NCBI GenBank assembly: GCA_913020235.1
Contig: CAJWBT010000136.1
Coordinates: 1-6,527, forward strand
Direction: 5' to 3'
Length of the DNA: 6,527 nt
Origin: an uncultured Chloroflexota bacterium
GTDB taxonomy: Bacteria > Chloroflexota > Dehalococcoidia > UBA3495
Shown one piece after another: positions 1-4,977 of the stretch (its first letter is position 1; each line of letters starts with the position of its first letter). Both the position numbers and the translations under genes were made by a program. The notes beneath the pieces were generated by a model. That model was not told the DNA's origin, searched no databases, and saw only the letters and a program-made list of their open reading frames with translations.

Positions 1-86
1 CCAAAGCAGAAATCACATACGTTCAGGGCCTCGGCAGGGTATTCCCGTCCGCACTCCCGGCACTTCAAACCACTTACGAATGCCAC
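1..86 (-). CDS. thrC: Threonine synthase, N-terminal part (runs off left edge)
   Basis: Only the first 28 codons are inside the window; the gene continues leftward beyond base 1. It starts with GTG at 86-84, preceded in frame by a TAA stop seven codons upstream. The visible protein begins MAFVSG, then GLKCRECGREYP, then a second VCDFCF segment, giving two CXXC pairs (C9/C12 and C24/C27). A short N-terminal zinc-ribbon of exactly this style (GLKCRECG.EYP...VC..CFGPLEV) is known from the N-terminus of many bacterial PLP-dependent threonine synthases, which convert O-phosphohomoserine to threonine in the cytoplasm. A GGAGG (minus strand, 102-98) lies 11 nt before the start and a GAGG (92-89) 2 nt before it. 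The PLP domain is not visible, so the call rests on the N-terminal signature only; another zinc-ribbon protein is possible but less likely. Confidence 0.8.
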   Translation of the reverse strand, partial: MAFVSGLKCRECGREYPAEALNVCDFCF

Positions 87-125
87 TGCCTCTACTGCCT
101 CCGATTATCGCAAAGGAAAGACCGC

Positions 126-158
126 CACTCAACGCAGGTAGCGGCCTAGGTGCGAGTG
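126..158. repeat. Inverted repeat at the thrC transcription start (possible operator)
   Basis: CACTC at 126-130 and GAGTG at 154-158 are perfect inverted arms. GCA (134-136) and TGC (151-153) can extend the pairing after an AAC bulge. A CCTAGG palindrome (145-150) lies inside. The element begins right next to the thrC -10 hexamer and covers the predicted start site. That position suits a repressor operator better than an RNA hairpin, because part of the arm would be untranscribed. The arms are short, so chance is possible. Confidence 0.25.
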
Positions 159-187
159 ATGGTACCAAAGGCCCTATTGGTTGTCAA
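159..187 (-). promoter_or_regulatory. Sigma70-type promoter of thrC
   Basis: Read on the minus strand, a perfect -35 hexamer TTGACA (187-182) is followed by a 17-nt spacer and the -10 hexamer TACCAT (164-159). The spacer ends in TGG, giving an extended -10 (TGN). The expected transcription start is near 152, leaving a leader of about 65 nt before the GTG at 86. The -10 matches the consensus at 4 of 6 positions and the -35 at 6 of 6. Confidence 0.75.
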
Positions 188-209
188 GCTGACCAGGCTT
201 GGCCGGCGC

Positions 210-238
210 TTAATCAACTAGGGGCCTGGTGATATAAT
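210..238 (+). promoter_or_regulatory. Extended -10 promoter of nhaA
   Basis: A consensus TATAAT (233-238) is preceded directly by TGA (230-232), making an extended -10. The hexamer 17 nt upstream, TTAATC (210-215), is a poor -35, as is common for extended -10 promoters. Transcription would start near 245, giving a leader of about 140 nt before the nhaA TTG at 389. The promoter is divergent from that of thrC. Confidence 0.7.
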
Positions 239-252
239 TTCAGGGCATCTTT

Positions 253-326
253 CTTGCCGAAGCAAGCCTATCGCGGGTGAGCGAGCCGTGAGGCAGCCCC
301 CCCAGCGGGGACCCGCCGCTTCTGCG
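253..326 (+). ncRNA. Structured 5' leader of nhaA, candidate cation riboswitch
   Basis: The leader between the TATAAT promoter and nhaA can fold into several perfect stems. There is a hairpin CTTGC-CGAA-GCAAG (253-266). A closing stem GCGGGT (273-278) pairs with ACCCGC (311-316) and encloses GCC-GTGA-GGC (285-294, a GNRA-type tetraloop) and CCCC-AGC-GGGG (300-310). A small CGC-TTCT-GCG hairpin (317-326) follows. The middle part is thus a three-way junction with purine-rich joining segments (279-284 GAGCGA). Established knowledge: RNA motifs called nhaA-I and nhaA-II occur before nhaA genes and have been reported as lithium-sensing riboswitches. I infer that this leader may be such an element or a relative; I cannot align it to a covariance model here. 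No terminator with a U-tract follows, so control of translation would be more likely than attenuation. Confidence 0.5.
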
Positions 327-379
327 TTTCAACATAGCCGCGGACGACCCAGCCGCCATCTTCACCGCCACGGACTCAC

Positions 380-386
380 GGAGGAG
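380..386 (+). promoter_or_regulatory. Ribosome-binding site deciding the nhaA TTG start
   Basis: GGAGGAG lies at 380-386; its GGAGG core (380-384) ends 4 nt before the TTG at 389. No ATG, GTG, TTG or CTG exists in frame between this TTG and the upstream TAG at 335-337. The segment 375-381, overlapping the first GG, is exactly complementary to 286-292 in the leader, so the site may be occluded in one RNA conformation. Confidence 0.7.
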
Positions 387-388
387 CC

Positions 389-1654
389 TTGTACCAGGCT
401 AGGCAGCTGATCCACGTGCTGCAAGAGTTCTCCATCCCGCTTATTATCGGCGTCGTCGCCGGTCTGGCCGTGGCCAACATCGACAATCACTTCTACGAGA
501 AGCTGGTGGACTACCACCTCTTCGGCTCCGGCGCCGAGGTCTTCGGCCACCCAATAACCTCCCACTTCCTCATCAACGGAATATTCATGGTTTTCTTCTT
601 TGGCATCGCCACCAAGGAGATCACCGAGTCGGTCCTACCGGGAGGCGCCCTCAACCCAATTCCCAGGGCGATCAACCCCCTGATGGGCACCCTGGGCGGC
701 GTGCTGGGCCCAGCCGGCCTCTACCTCCTGCTCACCTGGGTTTTTTACGGGGGGACCGACGACTTTTCGGTGGTGGCCAACGGCTGGGGTATCCCTACAG
801 CCACCGACATCGCCCTGGCCTGGCTGGTGGCCCGGCTGGCCTTCGGCAACGGACACCCGGCGGTCAATTTCCTGCTCTTGCTCGCGGTGGCCGACGACGC
901 CATCGGCCTGGGAATCATCGCCGTTTTCTACCCCGACCCGGAAAACCCGGTGCAACCGGCCTGGCTTCTGCTCACCGTGGCGGGCATGGCAACGGCCTAC
1001 GCGCTCCGGCGCTCGAAAGTGGACTACTGGCCGGCCTACGTCTTCATCGCCGGGGCCATGAGCTGGGCCGGCCTGGCCAAATCCTCGATCGAGCCGGCCC
1101 TGGCCCTGGTGGTGATCGTGCCTTTCCTGCCCGGCCCGCAGAGGGAACCCGGCCCGGTTCTACAGAAGACCCACCCGGACCCGGCGCCGCGTCGCCAAGG
1201 CGCCGACCTGGTCCCAGCCACCCACCGGCCCAACGCCCTGGAGCAGTTCGAGCACCAGCTGAAACTCTTCGTGGACCTGGGCCTGTTCTTCTTCGCCTTC
1301 GCCAACGCCGGCGTGGCCTTCGGCAGCATCAACGCGGTTACCTTTATCGTCCTGGCGTCGCTGATCGCGGGCAAGACCCTTGGCGTTTCATTTTTCTCCT
1401 GGGCTGCCACCAAGTTCGGCTTTCCGCTGCCCGCCGGTATGGGGATGAGACACCTGGCCGTGGCGGGTATGGTAGCCGGGTTGGGGTTGACGGTGGCCCT
1501 CTTCGTGGCCGGAAAGGCGTTCGCCGGACCTCCATTCCAGGACCCGGCCAAGATGGGCGCTGTACTGAGTGCGGGAGTCGCCCTGCTGGCCCTCGCCGCC
1601 GCGGCGGTTCTGAAGGTCAAGGACGGCGCGGGGCACAGGGAGAAGCGACCGTGA
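389..1654 (+). CDS. nhaA: Na+/H+ antiporter NhaA family
   Basis: Inner-membrane secondary transporter that exchanges cytoplasmic Na+ (or Li+) for external protons, used in pH and sodium homeostasis. At 421 aa it is slightly longer than E. coli NhaA (388 aa). Family hallmarks are in order: FFFGIATKEITES (69-81, matching the VFFLLVGLEVKREL region), IPTATDIA with Asp140, VADDAIGL with the adjacent Asp169 and Asp170 (equivalents of the E. coli ion-binding Asp163/Asp164), FFAFANAGVAFG (301-312), and LIAGKTLGV with Lys329 (equivalent of Lys300). The C-terminal helices carry AGMVAGLGLTVALFVAGKAF. Many hydrophobic helices are visible. Between about 247 and 285 lies a polar, Pro/Arg-rich loop longer than in E. 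coli. The TTG start is supported by the GGAGGAG site and the upstream in-frame stop. The gene stands alone behind its own promoter and structured leader, which suggests ion-responsive control. Confidence 0.93.
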   Translation: MYQARQLIHVLQEFSIPLIIGVVAGLAVANIDNHFYEKLVDYHLFGSGAEVFGHPITSHFLINGIFMVFFFGIATKEITESVLPGGALNPIPRAINPLMGTLGGVLGPAGLYLLLTWVFYGGTDDFSVVANGWGIPTATDIALAWLVARLAFGNGHPAVNFLLLLAVADDAIGLGIIAVFYPDPENPVQPAWLLLTVAGMATAYALRRSKVDYWPAYVFIAGAMSWAGLAKSSIEPALALVVIVPFLPGPQREPGPVLQKTHPDPAPRRQGADLVPATHRPNALEQFEHQLKLFVDLGLFFFAFANAGVAFGSINAVTFIVLASLIAGKTLGVSFFSWAATKFGFPLPAGMGMRHLAVAGMVAGLGLTVALFVAGKAFAGPPFQDPAKMGAVLSAGVALLALAAAAVLKVKDGAGHREKRP

Positions 1655-1662
1655 GGTGGGGG

Positions 1663-1671
1663 TGGTATACT
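1663..1671 (+). promoter_or_regulatory. Possible extended -10 promoter for the ABM gene
   Basis: TGG followed by TATACT (1666-1671) lies 9 nt after the nhaA stop. The hexamer matches TATAAT at 5 of 6 positions and has the TGN extension, as in the other two promoters of this window. No convincing -35 is present 16-18 nt upstream. The leader it would produce (about 1678-1755) holds the inverted repeat GTCAGC (1679-1684) / GCTGAC (1718-1723), with AACAG (1693-1697) / CTGTT (1712-1716) nested inside. Confidence 0.35.
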
Positions 1672-1755
1672 TCGACGCGTCAGCGAGCAGCAAACAGCTA
1701 TTAACAACCTCCTGTTGGCTGACCGCCGATTGCTTGAGCGGAGGAACGGAGCGCC

Positions 1756-2043
1756 ATGATCGGAGTCCTGACCCACCATTGGGCCAAGGCGGATAAGCTA
1801 GAGGACGCCCGCCGGCTTCTGGACCGAAACGGCCTGGCCCAGAGCAAAGCCCCCGGCTTCGGCAGCCGTCAGACCTTCTACTCTCTTGCCGACCCCACCA
1901 AGATCACCACCCTGGTCACCTGGGCCAGCGACGAAATCTACGACGCTTGGCGGGCCAGCCCGGAGCGGGCGACGGCCATGGACGGGGCCGGCGAGCTGTG
2001 GAGCCGGCACCCCGAGTCGGAGCGATTCGAGGTGGCGGGGTAG
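1756..2043 (+). CDS. ABM-type dimeric alpha/beta-barrel protein, probable monooxygenase-like
   Basis: Small 95-aa soluble protein with the layout of the antibiotic biosynthesis monooxygenase (ABM) fold: a first strand MIGVLTHHWAK, a helix (residues 13-26), the PGFGSRQ turn and strand (33-39), a strand ITTLVTWAS (50-58), an amphipathic helix EIYDAWRASPE (60-70), and the closing LWSRHP.SERFEV strand (81-93). Members form dimers and include cofactor-free oxygenases, heme-degrading enzymes and many proteins of unknown role; no substrate can be named here. The ATG start has GGAG (1748-1751) 4 nt upstream and a second GGAGG at 1740-1744. It lies 101 nt after nhaA and is probably a separate unit. 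After its TAG stop the same frame stays open into the FAD-oxidase remnant, which hints that a larger oxidoreductase gene once stood next to it. Confidence 0.75.
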   Translation: MIGVLTHHWAKADKLEDARRLLDRNGLAQSKAPGFGSRQTFYSLADPTKITTLVTWASDEIYDAWRASPERATAMDGAGELWSRHPESERFEVAG

Positions 2044-2126
2044 GCCTCAGGCATCGGGGGCGTATTCCCTCCGCCGCCTCTGGCGAGTCCATCCCCAGAG
2101 ACCTCCTCAGGGCTTACTCCGGGCCT

Positions 2127-2140
2127 GAAACGATCGTTTC
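2127..2140. repeat. 14-nt perfect palindrome
   Basis: GAAACGATCGTTTC is a perfect two-fold palindrome. GGC (2122-2124) and GCC (2141-2143) nearly extend it, with a CT bulge. With no spacer it suits a dimeric DNA-binding protein better than an RNA terminator. It lies in the gene-free stretch after the ABM gene. One such palindrome could occur by chance in a window this size. Confidence 0.4.
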
Positions 2141-2238
2141 GCCTCGCGAGTCAGCGGGGAGGCGGGCACCATGACGAGGCGAAGTTTCTGGGCCCGAGAA
2201 AGCTCCGTATCACGCTGCCGGCGTCTCTGGCGCCGTTC

Positions 2239-2412
2239 TGCTCCACGGACACTCACGACCGGGCGGTGCACAGCTACGGCAGGAGCTTCCGAGACCGAGT
2301 GCGGGCTTTCGACCGGCAACGGCCGGACCTCTTCGCCCGGGCCCTGAGGGCCGCCAAGCAGGCAGTGGACCCCAGAGGCGTGCTTAATCCGGGGGTGCTC
2401 GTCGACCCTTAG
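2239..2412 (+). pseudogene. C-terminal remnant of an FAD-linked oxidase
   Basis: Frame 1 translates in this stretch to a C-terminus reading ...STDTHDRAVHSYGR, then FDRQRPDLFARALRAAKQ, then AVDPRGVLNPGVLVDP and a TAG stop (2410-2412). This is the typical end of FAD-binding oxidases of the glycolate oxidase / D-lactate dehydrogenase / alkyl-DHAP synthase type: the T-H-x-H/D-AV segment, a block like DRQRP.LFA.ALRAAK, and DP.GVLNPG.L. The FAD-binding domain and most of the substrate domain, some 400 residues, are missing. The frame is open back to 2044, directly after the ABM stop, but residues before about 2239 do not resemble the family. No start codon with a ribosome-binding site is seen. I read it as the stub left by a deletion. 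A short expressed protein from an unrecognised start is unlikely. Confidence 0.65.
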
Positions 2413-2462
2413 CCGGTATTGGGCCGGAATTTGAAAACTTCACGAGGGCTGCCCGCGCTTCT

Positions 2463-2498
2463 CTGGGGGAACTTTCTTTGAAAATGAAGTTCACCCAG
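2463..2498. repeat. Long imperfect hairpin, 12-nt arms
   Basis: CTGGGGGAACTT (2463-2474) pairs with AAGTTCACCCAG (2487-2498) with a single G/A mismatch, around a 12-nt loop. It lies 50 nt after the FAD-oxidase remnant. No T-tract follows on either strand, so it is not a standard intrinsic terminator. Its total length (36 nt) equals that of the hairpin at 4908-4943 and the GGGGAAC/GTTC arms are similar, so it may be one copy of a dispersed repeat. Confidence 0.55.
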
Positions 2499-2529
2499 GC
2501 CCCTTCAAGAAGATGTTGCCCCTGAGACC

Positions 2530-2566
2530 GCCGGCGGGGGTTCCTTGTCCTCCCCCAGGCGCCGGC
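2530..2566. repeat. GC-rich inverted repeat
   Basis: GCCGGCG (2530-2536) pairs with CGCCGGC (2560-2566). GGGG (2537-2540) then pairs with CCCC (2552-2555), leaving a CAGG bulge and an 11-nt loop. A very stable hairpin is expected from either strand. It sits between the oxidase remnant and the MFS promoter; a T-tract is absent. Confidence 0.5.
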
Positions 2567-2573
2567 ACGCTGC

Positions 2574-2586
2574 TCCCCATTGGGGA
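2574..2586. repeat. Short hairpin TCCCC-ATT-GGGGA
   Basis: Perfect 5-bp arms around a 3-nt loop, directly after the GC-rich inverted repeat and before the MFS promoter. It may be part of the same transcription-stopping or boundary region. Alone it could be chance. Confidence 0.35.
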
Positions 2587-2618
2587 CCCGTCCTCGCGTC
2601 GAGCGCCTGGGCGCGTTG

Positions 2619-2648
2619 TTGATGGGCACCCGGCTCGCCAGGTACAAT
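2619..2648 (+). promoter_or_regulatory. Promoter of the MFS transporter gene
   Basis: TTGATG (2619-2624, 4 of 6 matches) and TACAAT (2643-2648, 5 of 6 matches) are spaced by 18 nt. The start would fall near 2655, leaving a leader of only about 20 nt. The segment CCGGC (2652-2656) can pair with GCCGG (2662-2666), which touches the GGAG ribosome-binding site at 2665-2668, so translation may be weakly damped. Confidence 0.5.
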
Positions 2649-2675
2649 GGGCCGGCTAAGCGCCGGAGAAGATAA

Positions 2676-4007
2676 TTGCCGAAAGTTAGCTTGAGCCCGG
2701 CCGGCCTGGTGGTCGGAACCCACAGAATCCACCCCGCTTGGGGGATCCTCGCCATGGCCACGGCCATGTGGACGATTAGCTCCTCCGTCCGCTTTGCCAC
2801 CAGTTTGCTGGTCCCCTACCTGGAGGACCCCGACGGCGTTTACGCCTGGAGCTACGGCTTCATAGCCTTTGGCTTCACCCTGCAATGGCTCCTGGCCGGA
2901 CTCTTGGGCCCGGTGGTCGGCTGGATCGGCGATCGGTACGGGTTCCGCCGGGTGATGGCCGGCGGAGCCATTCTGTTCATTGCGGGCATGATGCTCACCG
3001 GCACCATGACCCATTGGTGGCAGTTCTGGCTCTATTTCGGGGTCATTCTGGCCGGCGCCATCGCGGCTTTCCAGGTTTCCATGGTGGCGGGCGTTTCGAT
3101 CTGGTTCAAGAAGCACCTGGGCTTGGCCATGGGAATGATGCAGGCCTTGTTGGGCCTGGGTACCGCAGCGGCCATCGGCCTGGTGTATGTGCTGTATAAC
3201 GAGTTTGGCCTCAAATGGACCTTCTGGCTCCCCGGCATAATCGGCGGGGCGGTCCTGCTTCTGGGGACCGGGTTTTTCCGCAACGAGCCAGCGGAAAGCG
3301 GGCAGCGGCCCTTTGGGGTTGACGAGAACGAGCCCATCCGCAAGCCGATGGCCACCAAGACGGCGAAGACAAGAACCAGGGTCTTCCTGAAGCAAGCTCA
3401 ACAGACCCCCGCCTTCTGGAACCTCATCGGCATTCACTTCTGGGGTTGCGCGGGCCACAACATCATCCTGGTTCTACTGATCGCCATGGCCAAGGACCGC
3501 GGTCTGTCCGTGGCCATGGGCCTCGCGATATACATCACCCTCACCGTGGTCAGCGCCATCACCCGGTTCGCCGCCCCGGTGGTGGCCGACCGCACGGGCA
3601 GCAAGGGCGTGATGGGCGTTTGTTTCGCCCTGCAAACCTTCCCGGTTCTTATCCTGCTGGTGGCTCAGGCCCCCTGGACTTTCTTCCTCTTCGCCATACT
3701 TTTTGGCATTGGATTGGGAGGCGAGATGACCGTCTTTCCCATAATCAACCGGCAGTACTACGGCGACGCCCCCACGGGCACCGCCTACGGCTGGCAGATG
3801 CTGGGGAGCGGCTTTGGCATGGCGCTGGGACCCCTGGCGGGAGGGGTTTTGTGGGACGTGACCGGTGGATTCTCCAGCTCCGTGATTCTGGCCTTTGTTC
3901 TCAGCCTGGTCGGCGTCATCTCCATCTTCTTTCTCCCGACCACGGCCCGCCACCAGCTGCCCAACTGGGAGGAAGCTCTGCCGGCTGAGATCCGTGCGCC
4001 GGGGTAG
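2676..4007 (+). CDS. Major facilitator superfamily transporter (OFA/monocarboxylate-like)
   Basis: Inner-membrane carrier of 443 aa with about 12 hydrophobic helices in two halves joined by a polar, Lys/Arg-rich loop (about 203-245). The loop 2-3 signature of the superfamily is clear: GWIGDRYGFRR (82-92). A weaker copy, VADRTGSKGVM (303-313), is at the matching place in the second half. FGIGLGGEMTVFP (343-355) and the YGDAPTGTAYGW block (362-373) are of the style seen in OFA/monocarboxylate-type carriers, which usually move small organic acids in symport or exchange. The actual substrate cannot be read from sequence. The TTG start is fixed by GGAG (2665-2668) 7 nt upstream and a TAA codon immediately before it in frame. 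It has its own promoter. The next gene lies 134 nt downstream on the same strand and could be co-transcribed only through a strong intergenic stem. Confidence 0.88.
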   Translation: MPKVSLSPAGLVVGTHRIHPAWGILAMATAMWTISSSVRFATSLLVPYLEDPDGVYAWSYGFIAFGFTLQWLLAGLLGPVVGWIGDRYGFRRVMAGGAILFIAGMMLTGTMTHWWQFWLYFGVILAGAIAAFQVSMVAGVSIWFKKHLGLAMGMMQALLGLGTAAAIGLVYVLYNEFGLKWTFWLPGIIGGAVLLLGTGFFRNEPAESGQRPFGVDENEPIRKPMATKTAKTRTRVFLKQAQQTPAFWNLIGIHFWGCAGHNIILVLLIAMAKDRGLSVAMGLAIYITLTVVSAITRFAAPVVADRTGSKGVMGVCFALQTFPVLILLVAQAPWTFFLFAILFGIGLGGEMTVFPIINRQYYGDAPTGTAYGWQMLGSGFGMALGPLAGGVLWDVTGGFSSSVILAFVLSLVGVISIFFLPTTARHQLPNWEEALPAEIRAPG

Positions 4008-4008
4008 G

Positions 4009-4071
4009 TCCGGGTTTGGGCCAGGGCCGCTCTCGCCAACACGGCGCGAGTGGTATGGCGCTGGACCCGGA
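4009..4071. repeat. Stem-loop after the MFS gene
   Basis: TCCGGGT (4009-4015) pairs perfectly with ACCCGGA (4065-4071). CCAG (4021-4024) pairs with CTGG (4061-4064), and an inner hairpin CTCGC (4032-4036) / GCGAG (4046-4050) caps the structure. It begins one base after the MFS stop codon. No T-run follows, so it may protect the 3' end of the mRNA or weaken transcription into the next gene, or be a REP-like element. Confidence 0.4.
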
Positions 4072-4141
4072 TAGATCGGTCTTCCACTCCAATGCACGCC
4101 TAGTCGTCCACCTCCAATCTGTGACGTGACCGGAGGCGCCG

Positions 4142-4855
4142 ATGGCACTCACCATCTCGGCCACCGACCTGGGATTCTACGCTTCATGGCGATTCTGCCC
4201 TCGCTGCGCCTGGGTGCGCCTGCACATCAAGACCCTTCCTTTCCAGAGTTTCCCGGGCATATTCAGCACCATAGACCGGTACAACAAGCTAATTGTGCAG
4301 AACCACTTTGAGAGGGAAACCGCCCTTCCCGCCTGGCTGCGGGTCCTCGGCGATGTGGGAGCCTACGTCCCTCCTCCTCACTGGTCCCGCTTCAAGGCGT
4401 TGGACGCCGAAACAGGGGTCACCCTGCGGGGCGAAGCGGACGGCATCTTCCGGATGGCCGACGGCTCGTACACGATCGTGGACTACAAGACGGCACGGCA
4501 CACGCGGAGCCAGCGGGGAATGTTGCCGTGGTACCGGGTGCAACTGAACGCCTACGCCTACATCGGTGAGCGCCAGGGGCTCTCTCCCGTGAGCCGGCTG
4601 GCGCTGGTCTATATGGAGCCCATGACCGATGAGAACACGGCGCGAGACCCTCGCCTGGTTGACGAGCTGGGGTTTTCCATGGAGTTCCAGGCAAACATTG
4701 TTGACGTGGAGCTGAGGCCGGAGGAGATGATCCCCCCGCTGCTGCGAAAGGTCAGGGAAGTGGGCGACCTGGAGGCTCCTCCGGCGGGACAGCCGGGCTG
4801 CAGGGACTGTCAAGCCCTCCACACCCTGAACGAGGCGCTGGGAGGCCCACTTTAG
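4142..4855 (+). CDS. PD-(D/E)XK nuclease superfamily protein (Cas4/RecB-like fold)
   Basis: Cytoplasmic 237-aa protein with the core of the PD-(D/E)XK nuclease fold: GEADGIF with Asp100, IVDYKTA with Asp114 and Lys116, and the downstream VQLNAYAYI helix with Gln134 and Tyr138 (the QxxxY motif of RecB/Cas4 nucleases). These residues would bind a divalent metal and cut DNA. The N-terminus has FCPRC (C19, C22) and the C-terminus GCRDC (C220, C223). In Cas4 and AddB one N-terminal and three C-terminal Cys hold a 4Fe-4S cluster; here the split is two and two, so a cluster or zinc staple joining the ends is likely. ATG start with GGAGG (4132-4136) 5 nt upstream. No helicase or cas gene is near, so its process is unknown; a stand-alone DNA-repair exonuclease is the best guess. 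The only same-strand neighbour is the MFS gene. Confidence 0.8.
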   Translation: MALTISATDLGFYASWRFCPRCAWVRLHIKTLPFQSFPGIFSTIDRYNKLIVQNHFERETALPAWLRVLGDVGAYVPPPHWSRFKALDAETGVTLRGEADGIFRMADGSYTIVDYKTARHTRSQRGMLPWYRVQLNAYAYIGERQGLSPVSRLALVYMEPMTDENTARDPRLVDELGFSMEFQANIVDVELRPEEMIPPLLRKVREVGDLEAPPAGQPGCRDCQALHTLNEALGGPL

Positions 4856-4906
4856 ACCCCTCCGTCGGGCTTTGCAGAAACGTTGTGGGGATTCCTTTTC
4901 GAAGAT

Positions 4907-4944
4907 TCAGGGGAACCTTATCTTGCAAGAAGAGGTTCCCCTGA
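4907..4944. terminator. Strong hairpin between convergent genes, likely bidirectional transcript end
   Basis: TCAGGGGAACCT (4907-4918) pairs perfectly with AGGTTCCCCTGA (4933-4944), 12 bp. The 14-nt loop contains the palindrome TCTTGCAAGA (4921-4930), which can lengthen the stem. It lies in the 122-nt gap between the nuclease gene and the facing amidohydrolase gene, the expected place for a bidirectional terminator. No U-tract follows on either strand, so it is not textbook Rho-independent. The similar hairpin at 2463-2498 raises the option of a dispersed repeat reused as a terminator. Confidence 0.55.
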
Positions 4945-4977
4945 GGTTGCCATGCAGGCCAAACTATCGGATAGGGG

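Noticed and set aside
87..152. T-box or amino-acid attenuator in the thrC leader
   Set aside because: The leader is only about 65 nt, with no leader peptide rich in Thr codons, no T-box sequence and no terminator hairpin with a U-tract.
305..316. Intrinsic terminator GCGG-GGAC-CCGC in the nhaA leader
   Set aside because: The stem is only 4 bp, it competes with the better three-way junction, and no run of T follows.
1036..1779. 247-aa minus-strand frame over nhaA and the ABM start
   Set aside because: Arg/Pro/Ala-rich translation antisense to conserved nhaA motifs; no ribosome-binding site or recognisable domain.
2505..3458. 317-aa open frame on the minus strand over the MFS gene
   Set aside because: Low-complexity, highly charged translation with no family features; it overlaps a well-supported transporter, so it is a shadow frame.
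4142..4855. Calling the nuclease a CRISPR Cas4
   Set aside because: The fold and QxxxY motif fit, but no CRISPR repeats or cas1/cas2 genes are in the window and the cysteine layout differs from Cas4.
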